A stretch of 64,000 nucleotides of DNA. Origin: Thereva unica. Its lineage: Eukaryota; Arthropoda; Insecta; Diptera; Therevidae. Shown one piece after another: positions 33,701 through 46,600 of this stretch. The position numbers and the translations under genes were made by a program. The DNA lies in contig OX465286.1 in NCBI GenBank assembly GCA_949987705.1, forward strand, positions 4,875,445 to 4,939,444, read 5' to 3'. Position 1 is the stretch's first letter. Each line of letters starts with the position of its first letter. Below the pieces are notes generated by a model. That model did not search any database and had not been told where the DNA came from. It was given only the letters and a program-made list of their open reading frames with translations.

Positions 33701-36700
33701 TTGCAATTATTGCGGGAAATTAATTAAACGCTGCCAAAAGAAGCAAAACAGTAACACTTCCAATTCATATATTATGGAAGCTCTCTGGAAGCACTCCCAT
33801 TTTTGCTTTGTTTTCCTCCGGCTCGCGGCCGAATTTTGCAATTGTGCTCTCCAACCCCCGACATGGGTATTAAATGAAAGGATATGACAAGTAGAATACT
33901 ATTAGCTGTGAGGCGTCATTCAAAATTCAAAATGGCGGCCAACACAAAAGGTATGGTGCAGTAAGCTGTGTGGTGTCATTTTAAATCTAATATGACGAAC
34001 GGCTCCATCAGGAGATACCCAGGTTGCTTTATGGATATCTTCACGCGCAAATCTAGTACTTACAGATGACCAAGTTCTTACTTGGTGCCATCTCTATAAC
34101 TCGCTGTCCATTGTCATTAGTGTTTTCATGCAAGCTGTGGGTGTCGACGTCAACCATACTTGGAAGGGACTAGCCTGATCATATTAGCTTATCCTCTCTC
34201 ATAGAATATAGTTACCAGTGGCCATCGCTTGGAGAGGTTATGATCGCACTTCCATCAGTCCAAAATAGTTGCGGCACGTGCATGTTACGCTACATGTTAT
34301 TCCCCCTATTCAGCTGATGATTGATCACCGATTTAGTACACTCAAAATCAAGGTGTTATAATTTTTTATCTGTTTTTTTAAACGTTTTTTGAATACACAC
34401 ACACAAATACATAAAATCTCTAAACATACACGAAAAAAAACGCGCTTTAAGTAATTCCATTAGTAAAAATGAGGATTCCTGTGGAATATTTTAAAAAGAA
34501 AACCACCCCCTCCCCAAGAAATCCATAAAGCTTCTTTTTTGCTTCTTTATTTTGCACTCAAACACGCCTCGATATCGAAAATTCCAAAAAGGCTTCTCTC
34601 GTCATCTTCGTTTTTTACCCAGAGATTCCTTAATATACTATAGATATATATTTTTTTTTATGGTGCGTACACTGGGGGAAGGGTGGGGGGATGGTATTTG
34701 TTTACACGAATCCCAGAATAAAAATGAGCGCAAAACAAATCAAGCTGCCTCTTCTGCTCCCCTGTGCGTATATTATTTAGTCCCTTTACCCTCCGCTGTG
34801 GTGGAGCGTAGCAGCAGCAGCATCATCGTGGCCAAAGTAGTCGCATTCTATATATCAAATTCATCACCAGCTCGCAGCAGCAATGGCTTAAATCGAACTC
34901 TTCATTACCGTTTGGTGGATATCCATCCCGCGGCGCTCCCAGACCACCACGACCGACCGTCGAGCTGCGACGTCTACACCGGGCCCGTCCAGGAATTCAA
35001 GGATCAGCACCACGATAAAAAGAAATACCAACCACCTAATAACTTCCGTCTTGAAGGGACGTTCTTCTCGGTGTTATATACCATGTTCTACAACACTCGG
35101 CAGCCCTGTTGACTTTTCGAACGGATGTAATTACTTTGATGGCTTTCTTTCTCTCTCCTCGTACTTTTTGTACTTTTTTTGTTCATCGGATGAATTTTTT
35201 TTTTCGTTATCCTGGTCTCGCTTCCTGCTCGCTTCACACCTTCACTTAGAGAAAAGAAGTCAAGGAATTTTCTCACCGTCGTCGTCGTCATTGTCGTTTG
35301 CTCGCGCCTCCTGCGTGTCCTTCTTCCTTTTTTTGTTGTTGCTGTTTAAAGTGATTTCAGGAATTTATGTACCACGCTAATAGGGAAACGGATTAAGTAA
35401 AATTTCTGCTTTCTGGCGAGGGATTAACATTACAACAACAACAACCAGAGAGAAAAAGGGGTGGAAATATTCTATTTTTGAATATTAAAGGATATAAAGG
35501 GATGTTCTATGTGGGAGGGGGTATGTGGTCACAAGAAGGTTATTTAACGCTATAAACAACAAGTCTTGTGATTTTTTTTTTGGTAACTGATAATAATATA
35601 TTTCGTGAGAAATCCCCATCAAGGATATCCTTTCTAGCATGGTAAATCCTTGCCGGGGGGTTGAGAGGGGGAGTTATAAGTGGACAAGATGATAAAAGCA
35701 TAAGTATAAAAGGATTTTGTATAAGAGTGTGTACCTTGGCTATCTCCGTTTTGCAGACATCGTGTCGACCAACCACCTTCAATATTTAATCCTCTCATCC
35801 CCCCACCAGTCTCTTCTCCACCGCCAGTGTCGGTCCTCTGGTAGCTGGTTGGTAACAACTACCCCCGGTGTGTCCCGCATTAAAATTCTTTGCAGACGTG
35901 TCATGGCTTAAGATTAATCATTCGACAATATAGGGGGAGGGATGACAACGACAACAACAACAAAAACACACATCGACCCACCACCGACACTCGTGTACTT
36001 ACTGCTACTACTCTCCAACACCATTCTACTCCAGCCAAACCTTCCTTCCATAGGGAAAAGGAAAAGTGCCAGAGGACTAGGCAGGTGAAGACTGAGTATG
36101 GTGTTATTGTCCTTCCTTAAAGTTTATTGCATTTGAAAGGAACCAAAAAAAAAAAAATCGTCGACAGGTATTCAAGTGCCGTATGTGTACCGTACGGATG
36201 TACTTATTCAGGCTGGATGGATGTAAACTTGTCTATAAAGAAAAAAAAAACATTTCACCTTTTTTTTCACCGCTCTCTCTCTCTCCATATACACACTATA
36301 TGTTTACTCATATATATTTTGTGCACACGACCCCTACTACAAACATATTTACTCTATTTATTCATGTTTAGAGCGCGTTATGTGTGTGCGTGTGTGTGTG
36401 TATTCAGCCCAGTTTTCTAAAAAAAGGCATAAACCTCACATTACACAATAAAAATCAAATAAAGCTACTGACGAACGAAAAAAAACAACAAAATAATAAA
36501 GGACGAAATTTATGTGTATATGTATATGATGAGGGAATGAAGAGACTTAACCAGGACACACATCCTTATAAAAACGTCGTCGGTACGTTTTATGGGCAAA
36601 CAAATTTCAATTTATATCCACTCGAAGGACCCCATGTCGTCCCCATGTCTTTACACATCAAATCCGAAATGCATGCAATCACTTTTCTGTATATATGTAT

Positions 36701-37829
36701 ACATATATCTAATGTACATACATATATACGTATTCTGGTCGCTGGCGCGGGGATTTCCCTCTAGTGAAACAAATATTTGAGTACCAAAACCTTACCGCAG
36801 ACTATACAACAAGAAGGACATGGATGGAAGGGCATCGTATGTCCATAGAAGCAACAGCAACCAACAAAAAAAAACCAAATAAGGGAAGAAAAATATATAT
36901 TTTCCGTATACTACCCTTTCGAAGGATATATATATACACATACTATACTCTCCAACATCCTCGTCCATCCTTCGTTCCATGGAATATAATATATTTGCGG
37001 CATGATGCCACCACCACCCACACCATGGTGTATGGTTTCTATGATAGCACCGAAATGCAAACAGTCCAGAGAATTTGATAAGTTGGATGTGATATGCCAC
37101 TTGTAACTAAATGGGGGAGGTGGTTATTTGGATGAGGAGGAGGACACAAAAAGCATCAGGAAAGGTTTCGTTCTTATTAACCAGGTGCACGTGTACTCGG
37201 TCTCCTCTTACCTGATTTGCTTCACCCCTTACCCTAATATCATTCAATTTTTATCTTATTACATTTTACTATTAGATTATGCACAGAGGATAGGAATAAC
37301 TTTACTCATTTACTTTACACAGGTTTAGAATAACTTTACATTGTTTACATTACGTTTTACCCTAAAACTTTGCATAGTTTACATTACATTTTACTCATCT
37401 AGCATGATATTTATTTCAAAAAAAGCTTAAGATATACTCTATCCCCCTAAATCTGCAAAAATAATCAAAAAATCTCGATTAGAAACTGAGATATTGTAAT
37501 GTTTACATCATAATGTAAACAATTGAATAACTTATCATTTACCAGTAAATATTATTAATAATAAATTGTTTTCTAATTTAAAATAATTTAAGTTTTCAAT
37601 ATTTATAATAGGAAATAAAATATTGAATTGTTTACATCAATGTAAGCTTTATGTAAACATGCATATATATATTTCACAAGTGGATCTTGAATATCTGCGA
37701 TGTGCTACAAAAGCCCTTTCTATGTTCTTCTTGGATATTAAGCTATTGTAGTGTTTACATTCATTTGTCGTACATGATGTAAACAATTGTAAAATGTAAA
37801 TATCAACAAATCAAATATCAAAACAATCT
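33701..37829. other. Unique intron-like sequence with microsatellites
   Basis: A diverged duplication (AGCTGTGAGGCGTCATT / AGCTGTGTGGTGTCATT) sits at 33903-33995. The 186-codon frame at 34552-35112 has no domain and a biased composition. CA/GT runs occur near 34396 and 36377-36402, and TA runs near 36927. GTTTACAT-type motifs recur at 37330-37800. Nothing supports a gene. Confidence 0.45.
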
Positions 37830-38085
37830 TTTAAGTCGGTATCAATCGGCTTTCCGTCCATGTTAGTTGTTAAATATTACCTCTGACCTTCGCTTTGCCC
37901 TGGACCCTTTGATAGCGTCGCTTACTACTTTAATTTCAGTAAACCAACCCTCAAATTAATGTTTGTGTTCTTAGCTTCACATTCTTCGAGAGTCAAAATC
38001 GGGGATCGGTGCTCTAAGTCAGTTTCCTAAAAATATGGCGTCCCCCAAGGTTCCATCTTTGGTCCCTTACTATTTATTTATTTAT
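37830..38085 (+). pseudogene. CR1/jockey-like reverse transcriptase relic
   Basis: YQSAFRP at 37840-37860 matches the conserved block before the first catalytic Asp, and ITSDLRFALD follows. A decayed stretch leads to YGVPQGSIFGPLLF (GVPQG at 38037-38051), the central RT motif of CR1/jockey-type LINEs. Stops interrupt the space between, and the sequence diverges into unrelated DNA after about 38085. The catalytic YADD or FADD block is absent. Confidence 0.8.
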
Positions 38086-38330
38086 AGGCAGATGAGTGCC
38101 ACTTAGGTGTGTTACTAGAGCCTTACAGGAAATCCCAACAAAGCGAGGCAGACGAGCCAAGGTAATTTTTGGAGCCTGATATCTCATCAAGATAATAATA
38201 ATAAGAAGAATCATACGAATTAAATCGTCAACAATGCTGTCACTTTACTCCAATTGTAATAGCTCCACTCCAGATTATTTGTTTTACGAATTAAGGGGCC
38301 ACTTTTAAATTTCCATATACTCCATATACC

Positions 38331-38443
38331 CCGTTCAACCTAGGTTCAAGCCAGGTTCAATCGAGGTTCAACCCAGGTTTAATCCAGGTTCAATCCAGGT
38401 TCAACCCAGATTAATCCCAGCTAAACCCAGTTAAACCCAGCAG
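38331..38443. repeat. 11-12-bp minisatellite
   Basis: About ten imperfect units of the type CCAGGTTCAA, CCAGGTTTAAT and CCCAGTTAAA. They change gradually from AGGTTCAA forms on the left to CAGTTAAA forms on the right. Confidence 0.85.
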
Positions 38444-41400
38444 CGCTTCTACTCCCCTACAGCGCTGATCGCCAAGCGCGAAAATAAGTGGTAGACACAT
38501 GGTGGAGGTTAGTCATGCGAGTCACAACAAATCCTTATCGTTTCCCAGTGAATCAATCTTCTTGTCTATACGAGCAAACACTTAATATATGTAGGGCAAG
38601 CTTTATTTTCTGTCTTCATTTCAATTTCATAACTTCAAGATCACAAAACATCGCTCAATAGACTTCTTCTCACAGCATGTGAACTTTCAAGGCGACTAAT
38701 CTGCTCTTGTCTTGTCGCTATAGTGGCCACCACTTATCTCAGAAATTATAATCGTTGCTGCAAGCGGCGCGCGCATGCTATATCCAGTCACAGTAGTAAG
38801 TACACACAAGACGCAACAAGTATATACTGCGAGCACTTTAAATTCCAAATCAATTCCATCTTTGTTCATTTCGACAAACCCGTTTCACTTCTATCTATCT
38901 CTCGCATTACTTGCTACTACTACACTGTTGCCCTTCACTTGTCTTATTTTTTTTAGTTTAGTTTTTCAAAGCTCTGGAATTTATCTCGTCATTTTCTCTC
39001 AAGCAGGAAGTCATAGCGTTATGAAATTATGTTTTTGTTATAGTCGCCTATTTTTTTGTTGGTTTCGTTGTTATTGGTTCGGAATATTTAAATTCATTCA
39101 TGTACGGGTAGACCACTGCTTTTTTTTACGTGTCAAGGTAGGTTTGTTGGGAAATTATTATTTTCCCAGCATATTAAAAGTGAACCCATACACATACCCC
39201 CGGTCGCTGGTGTCCCAGGATCATCATCATCGTGAAATGCGTGATAATATTCAGGGAATAAATTAACGTTACCCAAATTACCATCGGCAGTAATTTAAAT
39301 TGCTCCAAAGATAGACGACAACAACACCAACCAGCACTGGGAGAATGTAGAGGAGATAGACGAGAAAGACCACACCGCTAGAGACCTCCGTTTATTCCAT
39401 AATAGTTAAAAGGGAAAAGTGCATTCTATGCATGCTCCATAGGAGCGCTAGTGAACTCTGGCTGCTGCTCTTTATGCAGCGGTCACACCCCAGCAGTTTG
39501 TCAGGGCGCAAATGAAAGTGATTAATGTTGGGCTCTTCTCAAATCAGGCCCGGCTTTAGCTTGAATAGAAATGCATCCGAATCGCGCGAGCAGAGGATTT
39601 ATGCTGTAAACGTGCTAAGGGCGACCGACGAATCGCTTTGCTCAGCGACTGTCAAAAACGAATAGAAAACACTGATTTTGTATGAATCTGCACAATCTGC
39701 AGACCACTGCGATAACTACGCCGCCGGGCTCGGCAACCGAATCAATGTAGCATGGGTTTCGTCGGGCCATTCGCCGTAGCTGAGGAAAATAGTTTCGTTG
39801 TCGCCCTTAGCATGTTTACAGCAATATAGATAATGGCGATGAGCCAAAACTAAGCTAAAAGTCTGAATCTACACCAATACACACACACGCACACACATCC
39901 ACACACACACGAAAGAAGGGCCCTGATCGCGGGTGGAGGAGTAGTGTACTTGCTACAATGGTTTTTAGGGTACCATCTGTGCAGTGGGAATTGTGTAGTG
40001 TGAAAATAGACAGCCTTTTGTTGTTGTTGTGCGTTTTTCGAAACTGGGATTCAAAACAACAACAACAATAACAACATCGAAAAAATAAAAACAAAACACG
40101 AGAAAAATTCTATTTTTGTGTTTCACTTTCCCCGTTCGTCGTATTTTACACCACTTCTGCATAGGCGCAACCGATCGCGGTCCCCTCCACCACTTCACCA
40201 CTTTTCACTTTTTTCTTCGGGGTACGTTCATTCCATCAATCAATCTGTTTCCCCTATGTCCGCGTCCTCCACTATATTCTCTATATAGCCCTTTCTCTCC
40301 CCCCCCACCCCCGTTTTCCTTCACCGGGTCCATCCTTATCTGTGCGACATGCTGATGTTTCTTAATCGAGTATTCAATGACAAAAGCGCATAATTTAATA
40401 AATTAGTGAAAACGTAATTGAATGAAAACATATTAAGCGCCCGCTCATTGCTGCAAGAGAGGGGGAGGCGGGGAGAGAGGGGTGAGCGAAGGGGAATCTC
40501 ATTAGGGTCTCTCTGGTCTTTGTTCTTGATGATCGCGCGCGTCTTTTTTTACCTTTTTGATGATGAGTCCGCCCCGTGTCGAGGGTCTGACTTCTTGATG
40601 ACACTTACAACGTTACACACATACAAGGGCCATGAGAAAAAGGAGAATAAAAAAAAAATAAACGAGCAAAAGGGCTGGGAATTTTCCGAGAATTAAAAAA
40701 AACAAGAGGTCGATCAGAAACAAAATAGTAGTGAGTGGAGGGGAGTCAAAACAACAACAACAAAAATATGAATTTACTGAATTGTTGAACCCTTTTTTAT
40801 ATACGCACGTTTTTGGTTAAATATTTTCAATTCTCACCCCCCCCCCCACGCAGGAAGGTGCGTTTGAAATATTCTTCCACCTCGATCACAGCGCCACCCC
40901 CATTACCCTCTCAAAAAAAACATTCATATCCATCTGCCCCCATTCCCAGGCACACATTCTAGTTGTGTGCTTGAAACTTTATCGTTTCACAAGGAAAATG
41001 TCTCTGCAAATATTGCTTGCCTCTGTTGCTGTAGCTGGAAGCTGATGCTAATGGGGCCCACTCTCTCCCTCTCCCTCACGAGGAGTCCATGCCTCTTTTC
41101 AGCCCTCCAGTTTCGTGTTCGTGTGATGAGATTAATAAACGACAGCACCAAAGGGTAAAATTTATTCAATTAATTCCGATTCTGCCCCGTAGAATGAGGG
41201 TGAAATGTACATACTCTCTCTCTATACACACGGGGTACTTTTCTTCATCGTCTGCGCCTTCTTCTTCTTCATCATCATCTTCTTATTCCAAAAAAAACCG
41301 ATGCAAGTTTTCCTTATAATTTTGAGACAGCATAAGACATGGCAAACACTCCAAAAGCTATATGGAAGGAGCGTGTGTTGTAGGGGTTGAGATGGGAGTG

Positions 41401-42218
41401 AAAACAACCAAACAGGGTGGTGGTAGATGACTGAAGAAGAAGAAAGTGTGTAGGCAATTGGGCATGATGTGGAGTAGTACCGTAGGAGAGTGTACCCTGT
41501 GTCACCACCTCAAACTCTGGCTCTAGCACTCTCCTTCTGGTGATGCTTAAGAAACGAGCGTTTCTTTTTGAATGGCACAAGTGGGTGGGTACGGTGTATT
41601 TATGTATATATGTATATGGTAACTGAAGGAGGGTAGGCCATCGTTTCAAAGAAACAGACGAAAGTCATCAATTCCAGGTCACAACAGGATTTTCTTAAAT
41701 CCTCTAACTTCTCTACGTCCTCAACCCCCGGCCGAAAAAAACAACCCAGCCTGTGCCCAGCCTAGTGCTCTATAATATTCTCTCAAAGAATTAAACAAAC
41801 AGCGGGACGAAGAGGCAGAGAGAGAGAGAGAGAAAACTGAAAAATGCTTCAACATTGAAAAGAACTTAACCTTTCACTTACAAATCGTAGTCGAATACGA
41901 TTTTTTTATTTTCTTGTAAAAATAAATTACAAAAAAAAACGCCGAGGATGAGAATGAGGACGGTGAAACAAAGAGTGACTGTATGTTGCTAGGGTACTAC
42001 ACCACTTGAGTGGGACAAGAGGTGGTTGGGTAAAAGTACAAGCGCAAAGGCAAACGGAGTGATCTTCAATTGAAAGTATATCGCTTCCTTTTAAGTCTTT
42101 ACCAGCCCGACTACACATCATAATGTCCCTTTTTGTTGTTGTTCTAGTAGATCAACCCCCTAAATGAACTGCTAGAATGAACTTTGTGAGCTTATCCGCT
42201 CTTTTTCTCTGCATATAG
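38444..42218. other. Unique intron-like sequence with microsatellites
   Basis: CA runs occur at about 39880-39912, ACAACAACA runs at about 40060 and 40752, a C run at about 40838, and a GA run at about 41818-41834. Open frames of up to 163 codons (38775-39266) overlap others and have no motif. No RNA gene was seen. Confidence 0.45.
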
Positions 42219-42895
42219 ATGCAGCTTTTGGAGTCGACCTACTTCTACAGACGTGGATTGAGAGTGTCCTTTCCGACCGTTCAATCAAGGTAGAATTGGA
42301 TGGCGTTAAATCCGAATCCCACACGTTTTCTGCGGGGACTCCATAGGGTCAATTTTATCACCTGCTTTATTTCTTATATTTATAAATGACCTCCTTTCAA
42401 TCCCCTCTAACCTACTTCTCAGCTTCGCTGAGGACGGTATCTTGCACTACTGTTACGGCTTCGACAATAGAGGACAATCACGCTCTAGACCCTGTTTTGA
42501 TGACCTCGAGCCTATGCCCAACTCTATAAATAGGGACATTGAACCATTCTAGATTGGGGAAGCAAGAACCGCGACGAATTCAACCCCACCAAAACCAAGT
42601 GCTTTTTTATTTCCAAGAAAAAGTGCAACACCTCTCCATCCGAGACAGTGGGTGAAGTTGAACTAATGACTGACTGCAGGAATGAGCACATATTCCAAAT
42701 CGCCAAAGAAGCACCCCAGCGCTTGGGATCACTTAAGAGGCACACGTTCCTCCTGCAGCCATCGGCCCGTGCTGTAATATACAAATCCTAAATTCGACCT
42801 CTTTTCGAATACAACTCCCTCGTTTGGGGTGGCGCTTCGATTGCCACCTTGTCGTGGCTAGATAAGGTACAAAAAAGGGCCCTTATATAGTGACG
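42219..42895 (+). pseudogene. Non-LTR retrotransposon relic: RT core to C-terminal region
   Basis: WIESVLSDRSIKVELDGVKS precedes GTP-stop-G at 42338-42349, where TAG (42344-42346) replaces the Gln codon of the conserved PQG. After a frame change, SILSPALFLIFINDLLSIPS leads to FAEDG; GAG replaces an Asp codon, so the catalytic FADD reads FAED (42424-42435). Further on, NPTKTKCFFISKK, APQRLGSLKRH, YKS-stop-IRPLFEYNSLVW and LDKVQKRAL are the conserved C-terminal blocks of jockey/CR1-type ORF2. The element is dead by stop, frameshift and loss of an active-site Asp. Confidence 0.9.
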
Positions 42896-43127
42896 TCATA
42901 GTGACTGTTCCAGCGAAATAAGCGCTCTCCTACTTCTACTGCAATTTTGTACCTCAAGGTAGGAAGACGGTGTTTGCTCAATACAAAAAAATAGAAGGCG
43001 GAAATCTATGGAGCAGAGAAACGTCTGGAGGCCAATACTTGAATAGAGCTATAGAGCCATCGAAGAACAAGAACCTACCTTCTTAATGTGCGTGTTAAAT
43101 GGGAATTTTTAGATTTTTTGCATTATT

Positions 43128-43372
43128 ACACTTTAGTAATTACCTTTTTATTACCCTTTAATTACCTTTTCATTACCCTTTAATTACCTTTTTATTACCC
43201 TTTAATTACCCTTTTATTACCCTTTAATTACCTTTTTATTACCCTTTAATTACCTTTTTATTACCCTTTAATTACCTTTTTATTACCCTTTAATTACCTT
43301 TTTATTACCCTTTAATTACCTTTTTATTACCCTTCTATTACCCTTTTATTACCGTTTTATCGCTCTTTTAAT
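43128..43372. repeat. 11/22-bp tandem array
   Basis: Units CCCTTTAATTA and CCTTTTTATTA alternate, giving an 11-bp basic and a 22-bp composite period over about 245 bp. Ends are degenerate. Confidence 0.95.
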
Positions 43373-45631
43373 CCCCTCTAATAGTAACCACGTCAATATA
43401 AGTAGTTTTGTGAGCCTTAATTGAATAACAAGTTTTAAAGGAATGATTCGATTATATTTGATACATCCCCCAATCAAAATTTTGCGATTAGTATACCGGT
43501 AATTTCAAAAAAAAAACCAAACAGCCCCCACTTAACTCTACTCTTTATGGCTTTTGTGCAAACGCATCAATCATATATACATATACATATGTAGCTTGAC
43601 GACACACATTTTCCGTCATGCCCTCATGCATGCATGTGTGTGGATCCGATGATGATTTTATGCCTTTTATTTATTATTCGAGTCAATCATGATTAATTGT
43701 GTGATATTTATACATTTTGTTTAATCAATCAATAATTCCCTTTATCCTGTATTTTTTTTTGTATTATTACAATGCCCAGACAGGGCACCTACACGTGTTG
43801 CTGTAAAGGTGTCCTTTCCCTTTATCTGGTGGTGGTGGGATATCGCATCCCCTCGGAAAAAATCTATTTTTATTGTATGTGTGGAAAACAAAAAGAACAG
43901 GAGGAGCTCTGGAAATTGAATATGATACCCCACCTCCCCCCACCCACTTTTTTTTAGCTGCATGTCATATCAATCAATTTAATTGGTTAAATAAATAACA
44001 AATCACTGGGAATTATTTTGTTGATTTTTTTTTATTAAATTTGGGGTGAGAATGAATGGCCAGGACAGTGAAGTGATGAAATTAGTGGTGGTGGTGGTGG
44101 TGGAAGAAGAAGCACAAAAATTTGCGCGGCAGCCAGTGACGAATGCTTTAAAAGACAACATTTTAATTGAAACTTGAAATCAGAAAAATAAAAAGAATGT
44201 TTGATGTTATCATGGACGACGCTCAGTCACGTTTTATGGCTGTTCCCCACACTCCATACACCCCCCTCCACAGCCACATAAAATTCAGAGTTTATGGGAT
44301 TTTTTTGCTGTGCAAATTGCTTGTTTTATGGCTGAAGAGCTGAAAGAGCGTGTGAATGGTGATGTGATTATGGCACGCAATGCTCATGTTTTACAAGCTC
44401 ATATTTAGAGGAGCATTTAAAGAAAATGACCCTCTATCTCATTTGCTAAAATTGACAAACCCCCAGTGAAATGCTGGAATGTACCCACAAACCCCCTTGT
44501 GTCGTCTGCATTATGTCCTTGCGCAAATGTATGTGGTAACAGTGGAAAGGAGATCCTCATTTTTTAAATAAAATGCTAATGCACCACCTCTACGAAAATT
44601 ACAAGAGTGCACTTGTCCTGTCTACGTTTTGTAAGCACACACACAGACACACAAACATACATGCATAGTAAAAAAGGGAATTTAAGCCTCTTTTATGCAG
44701 GCGCATGCATCTTTAACAGAAAAACAGTCACGACCGACGTCAACATCCTTCAACGAACCTTTCAATCTCCTCTGAATAAAACACACACACCCACACAAAA
44801 AAGGAGGAGGACGAAAAAAAATAATAATAATCCGCTCTTGAGCTCCTTTTTCAAATGTAACGCACGCTTTCGCGCTTAGATTATTTAATGTCGTGTCCTT
44901 ATTCATCCGCCTTTCGTTTCTTTCGTTTTTGGGCTGGCGCTTGCTTTCTGTGCATGGCCCCATATAGGTATGTATGTATTCACTTGTTTGTGCCTACAAA
45001 TACGGACATAAGTATAATTTAGATAAAGTTCAGTGTACATTATACTACCCATAAACAATAAAAGAAGCAAGTTCAACAAAGCTTTTTAAAGGTGTCCCAA
45101 CTTTATTCTCTCCGTTTTGGTCTTTGATGATGATAGCTTATGTTCTGTCGACGACGATGGCGCAGAGGAAAGCGAAGAGAGTGCGACTTTCAGGTCAGGG
45201 CCTTTTCCTTTTGACAACAACAGGAAAAATAACACAAAAAAGGGAGACCATACTCAACAATTCAACAATAGCGCAAGGGTTACAACAATTCAACAATGGA
45301 TAAGGGTTAGAAGCCGTGTTAAGTAGTTAAACTTCCACAGTTGAGGGATGAGAGGAAACTCTTTAATGCATCCTAAAGAAGAGTGGCAGGTTGGTGAGAG
45401 TAATAAAAGTTCGCTAACCCACCTTAAATAGAGGGATCCAAGAAGCGCTCCTTTGGTACTATATAACATCAAAGAGTTATTCAAGATCCCGCAAAGTGAA
45501 GTATATACACGTAAACATCAATGTAAACAATTCACTATCTTAATTCCTATTAAAGATGTTGATAATTTTTTTTGTGTAAATCTAAGCTCAGGCGTCACCC
45601 TTTCTACTACCAGTCCGTCATGTCCTTCACG
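43373..45631. other. Unique sequence, no supported gene
   Basis: A GGT run occurs at 44088-44102, CA runs at about 44636-44665 and ACACACAC at about 44782. No protein motif was recognised on either strand. Confidence 0.45.
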
Positions 45632-45840
45632 TCATGGTCTGATGTCTGGTAGCAAGCTTAGCTCGAAGGATAAGACAAGTGTGGGTGATGCATGAGGAGA
45701 TGGCGATAAATCTTGCGCTTGAACACATGGATGTTGTTTGTATAAGTTCGAAAATACTGACTGTGGGAGCTGGTTCCACAGTCGAGTTGTTCTCGTAAAG
45801 AACGAATATCTAGACTGAAGGTACAAACAGATTGGTGTCC
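45632..45840 (-). pseudogene. LINE ORF2 C-terminal relic
   Basis: On the minus strand, SRYSFFTRTTRLWNQLPQSV matches the well-known block near the C-terminus of CR1/jockey-type ORF2 (S..FF.RT.RLWN.LP). Continuation is in another frame: HVFKRKIYRHLL, the usual FK..I..HLL end. One frameshift separates the two. Only the last ~60 residues remain. Confidence 0.85.
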
Positions 45841-46252
45841 TGAGTAAAAATGAAATATGGCCTTACAATGGGCGAACAGCGGCCGCGGGTAGACATAAAA
45901 GAAAAATCTCTCGTAGACAAATGTGTTCAACAGACAAGATGTGAAACATGTGATACCCTAGTCTTAGATCAGACCAAAATCTTGACTACAGCCAATATAT
46001 CTACAGATATAACTCAAACTGGCCCTCCTCGAGGAATAAGCTTACAGATTGGGTCCTCCAATCCTTTTCTCCACCATAAGAGGTGATTTAGAAATGTCCA
46101 ATTCAGTTAGTGTCTTATCATCCCAAATCAACTTCGTCCCAGTAAATCTCTGGTAGTCGTATTGGAGGGAACTGGGTAGGAGCTTGAACTTTATGGGCAT
46201 GAATTATCGCTTATGAAATATAACTATAACACCCACAATTGTGGAATGCCTT
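45841..46252. other. Unique sequence, no feature seen
   Basis: Short frames only (78 codons at 45850-46086) without motifs. Confidence 0.4.
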
Positions 46253-46600
46253 CATTTCTCAACTTCTCTATTTCTTTACTTCTATATTTCTCTAGTTCTC
46301 TACTTCTCTATTTCTCTAATTCTCTGGTACTCTATTTCTCTAATTCTCTATTTTTCTAATTCCTAATTCTTTATTTCTCTACTTCTCTATTTCTCTACTT
46401 CTCTGGTACTCTATTTCTCTAATTCTCTATTTTTCTAATTCCTAATTCTCTATTTCTCTACTTCTCTGGTACTCTATTTCTCTAATTCTCTATTTCTCTA
46501 ATTCCTAATTCTCTATTTCTCTACTTCTCTGGTTCTCTATTTCTCTTCTTCTCTATTTCTTTACTTCTCTATTTCTTTACTTCTCTATTTCTCTACTTAC
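46253..46600. repeat. Polypyrimidine tandem array
   Basis: CTCTATTTCTCTAATTCTC, CTCTACTTCTC and CTCTGGTACTCTATTTCTC alternate, with a basic period near 9 bp and a longer repeat of about 60-70 bp marked by GGTACTC. The strand is almost free of G. Confidence 0.95.

Noticed and set aside
34552..35112. 186-codon open frame
   Set aside because: No domain or splice support, low-complexity Ser and His runs, and overlap with other open frames. The minus strand was also read here and closes quickly with a stop.
38775..39266. 163-codon plus-strand frame with hydrophobic segments
   Set aside because: The hydrophobic runs come from T-rich DNA, another frame overlaps it, and there is no family resemblance or splice evidence.
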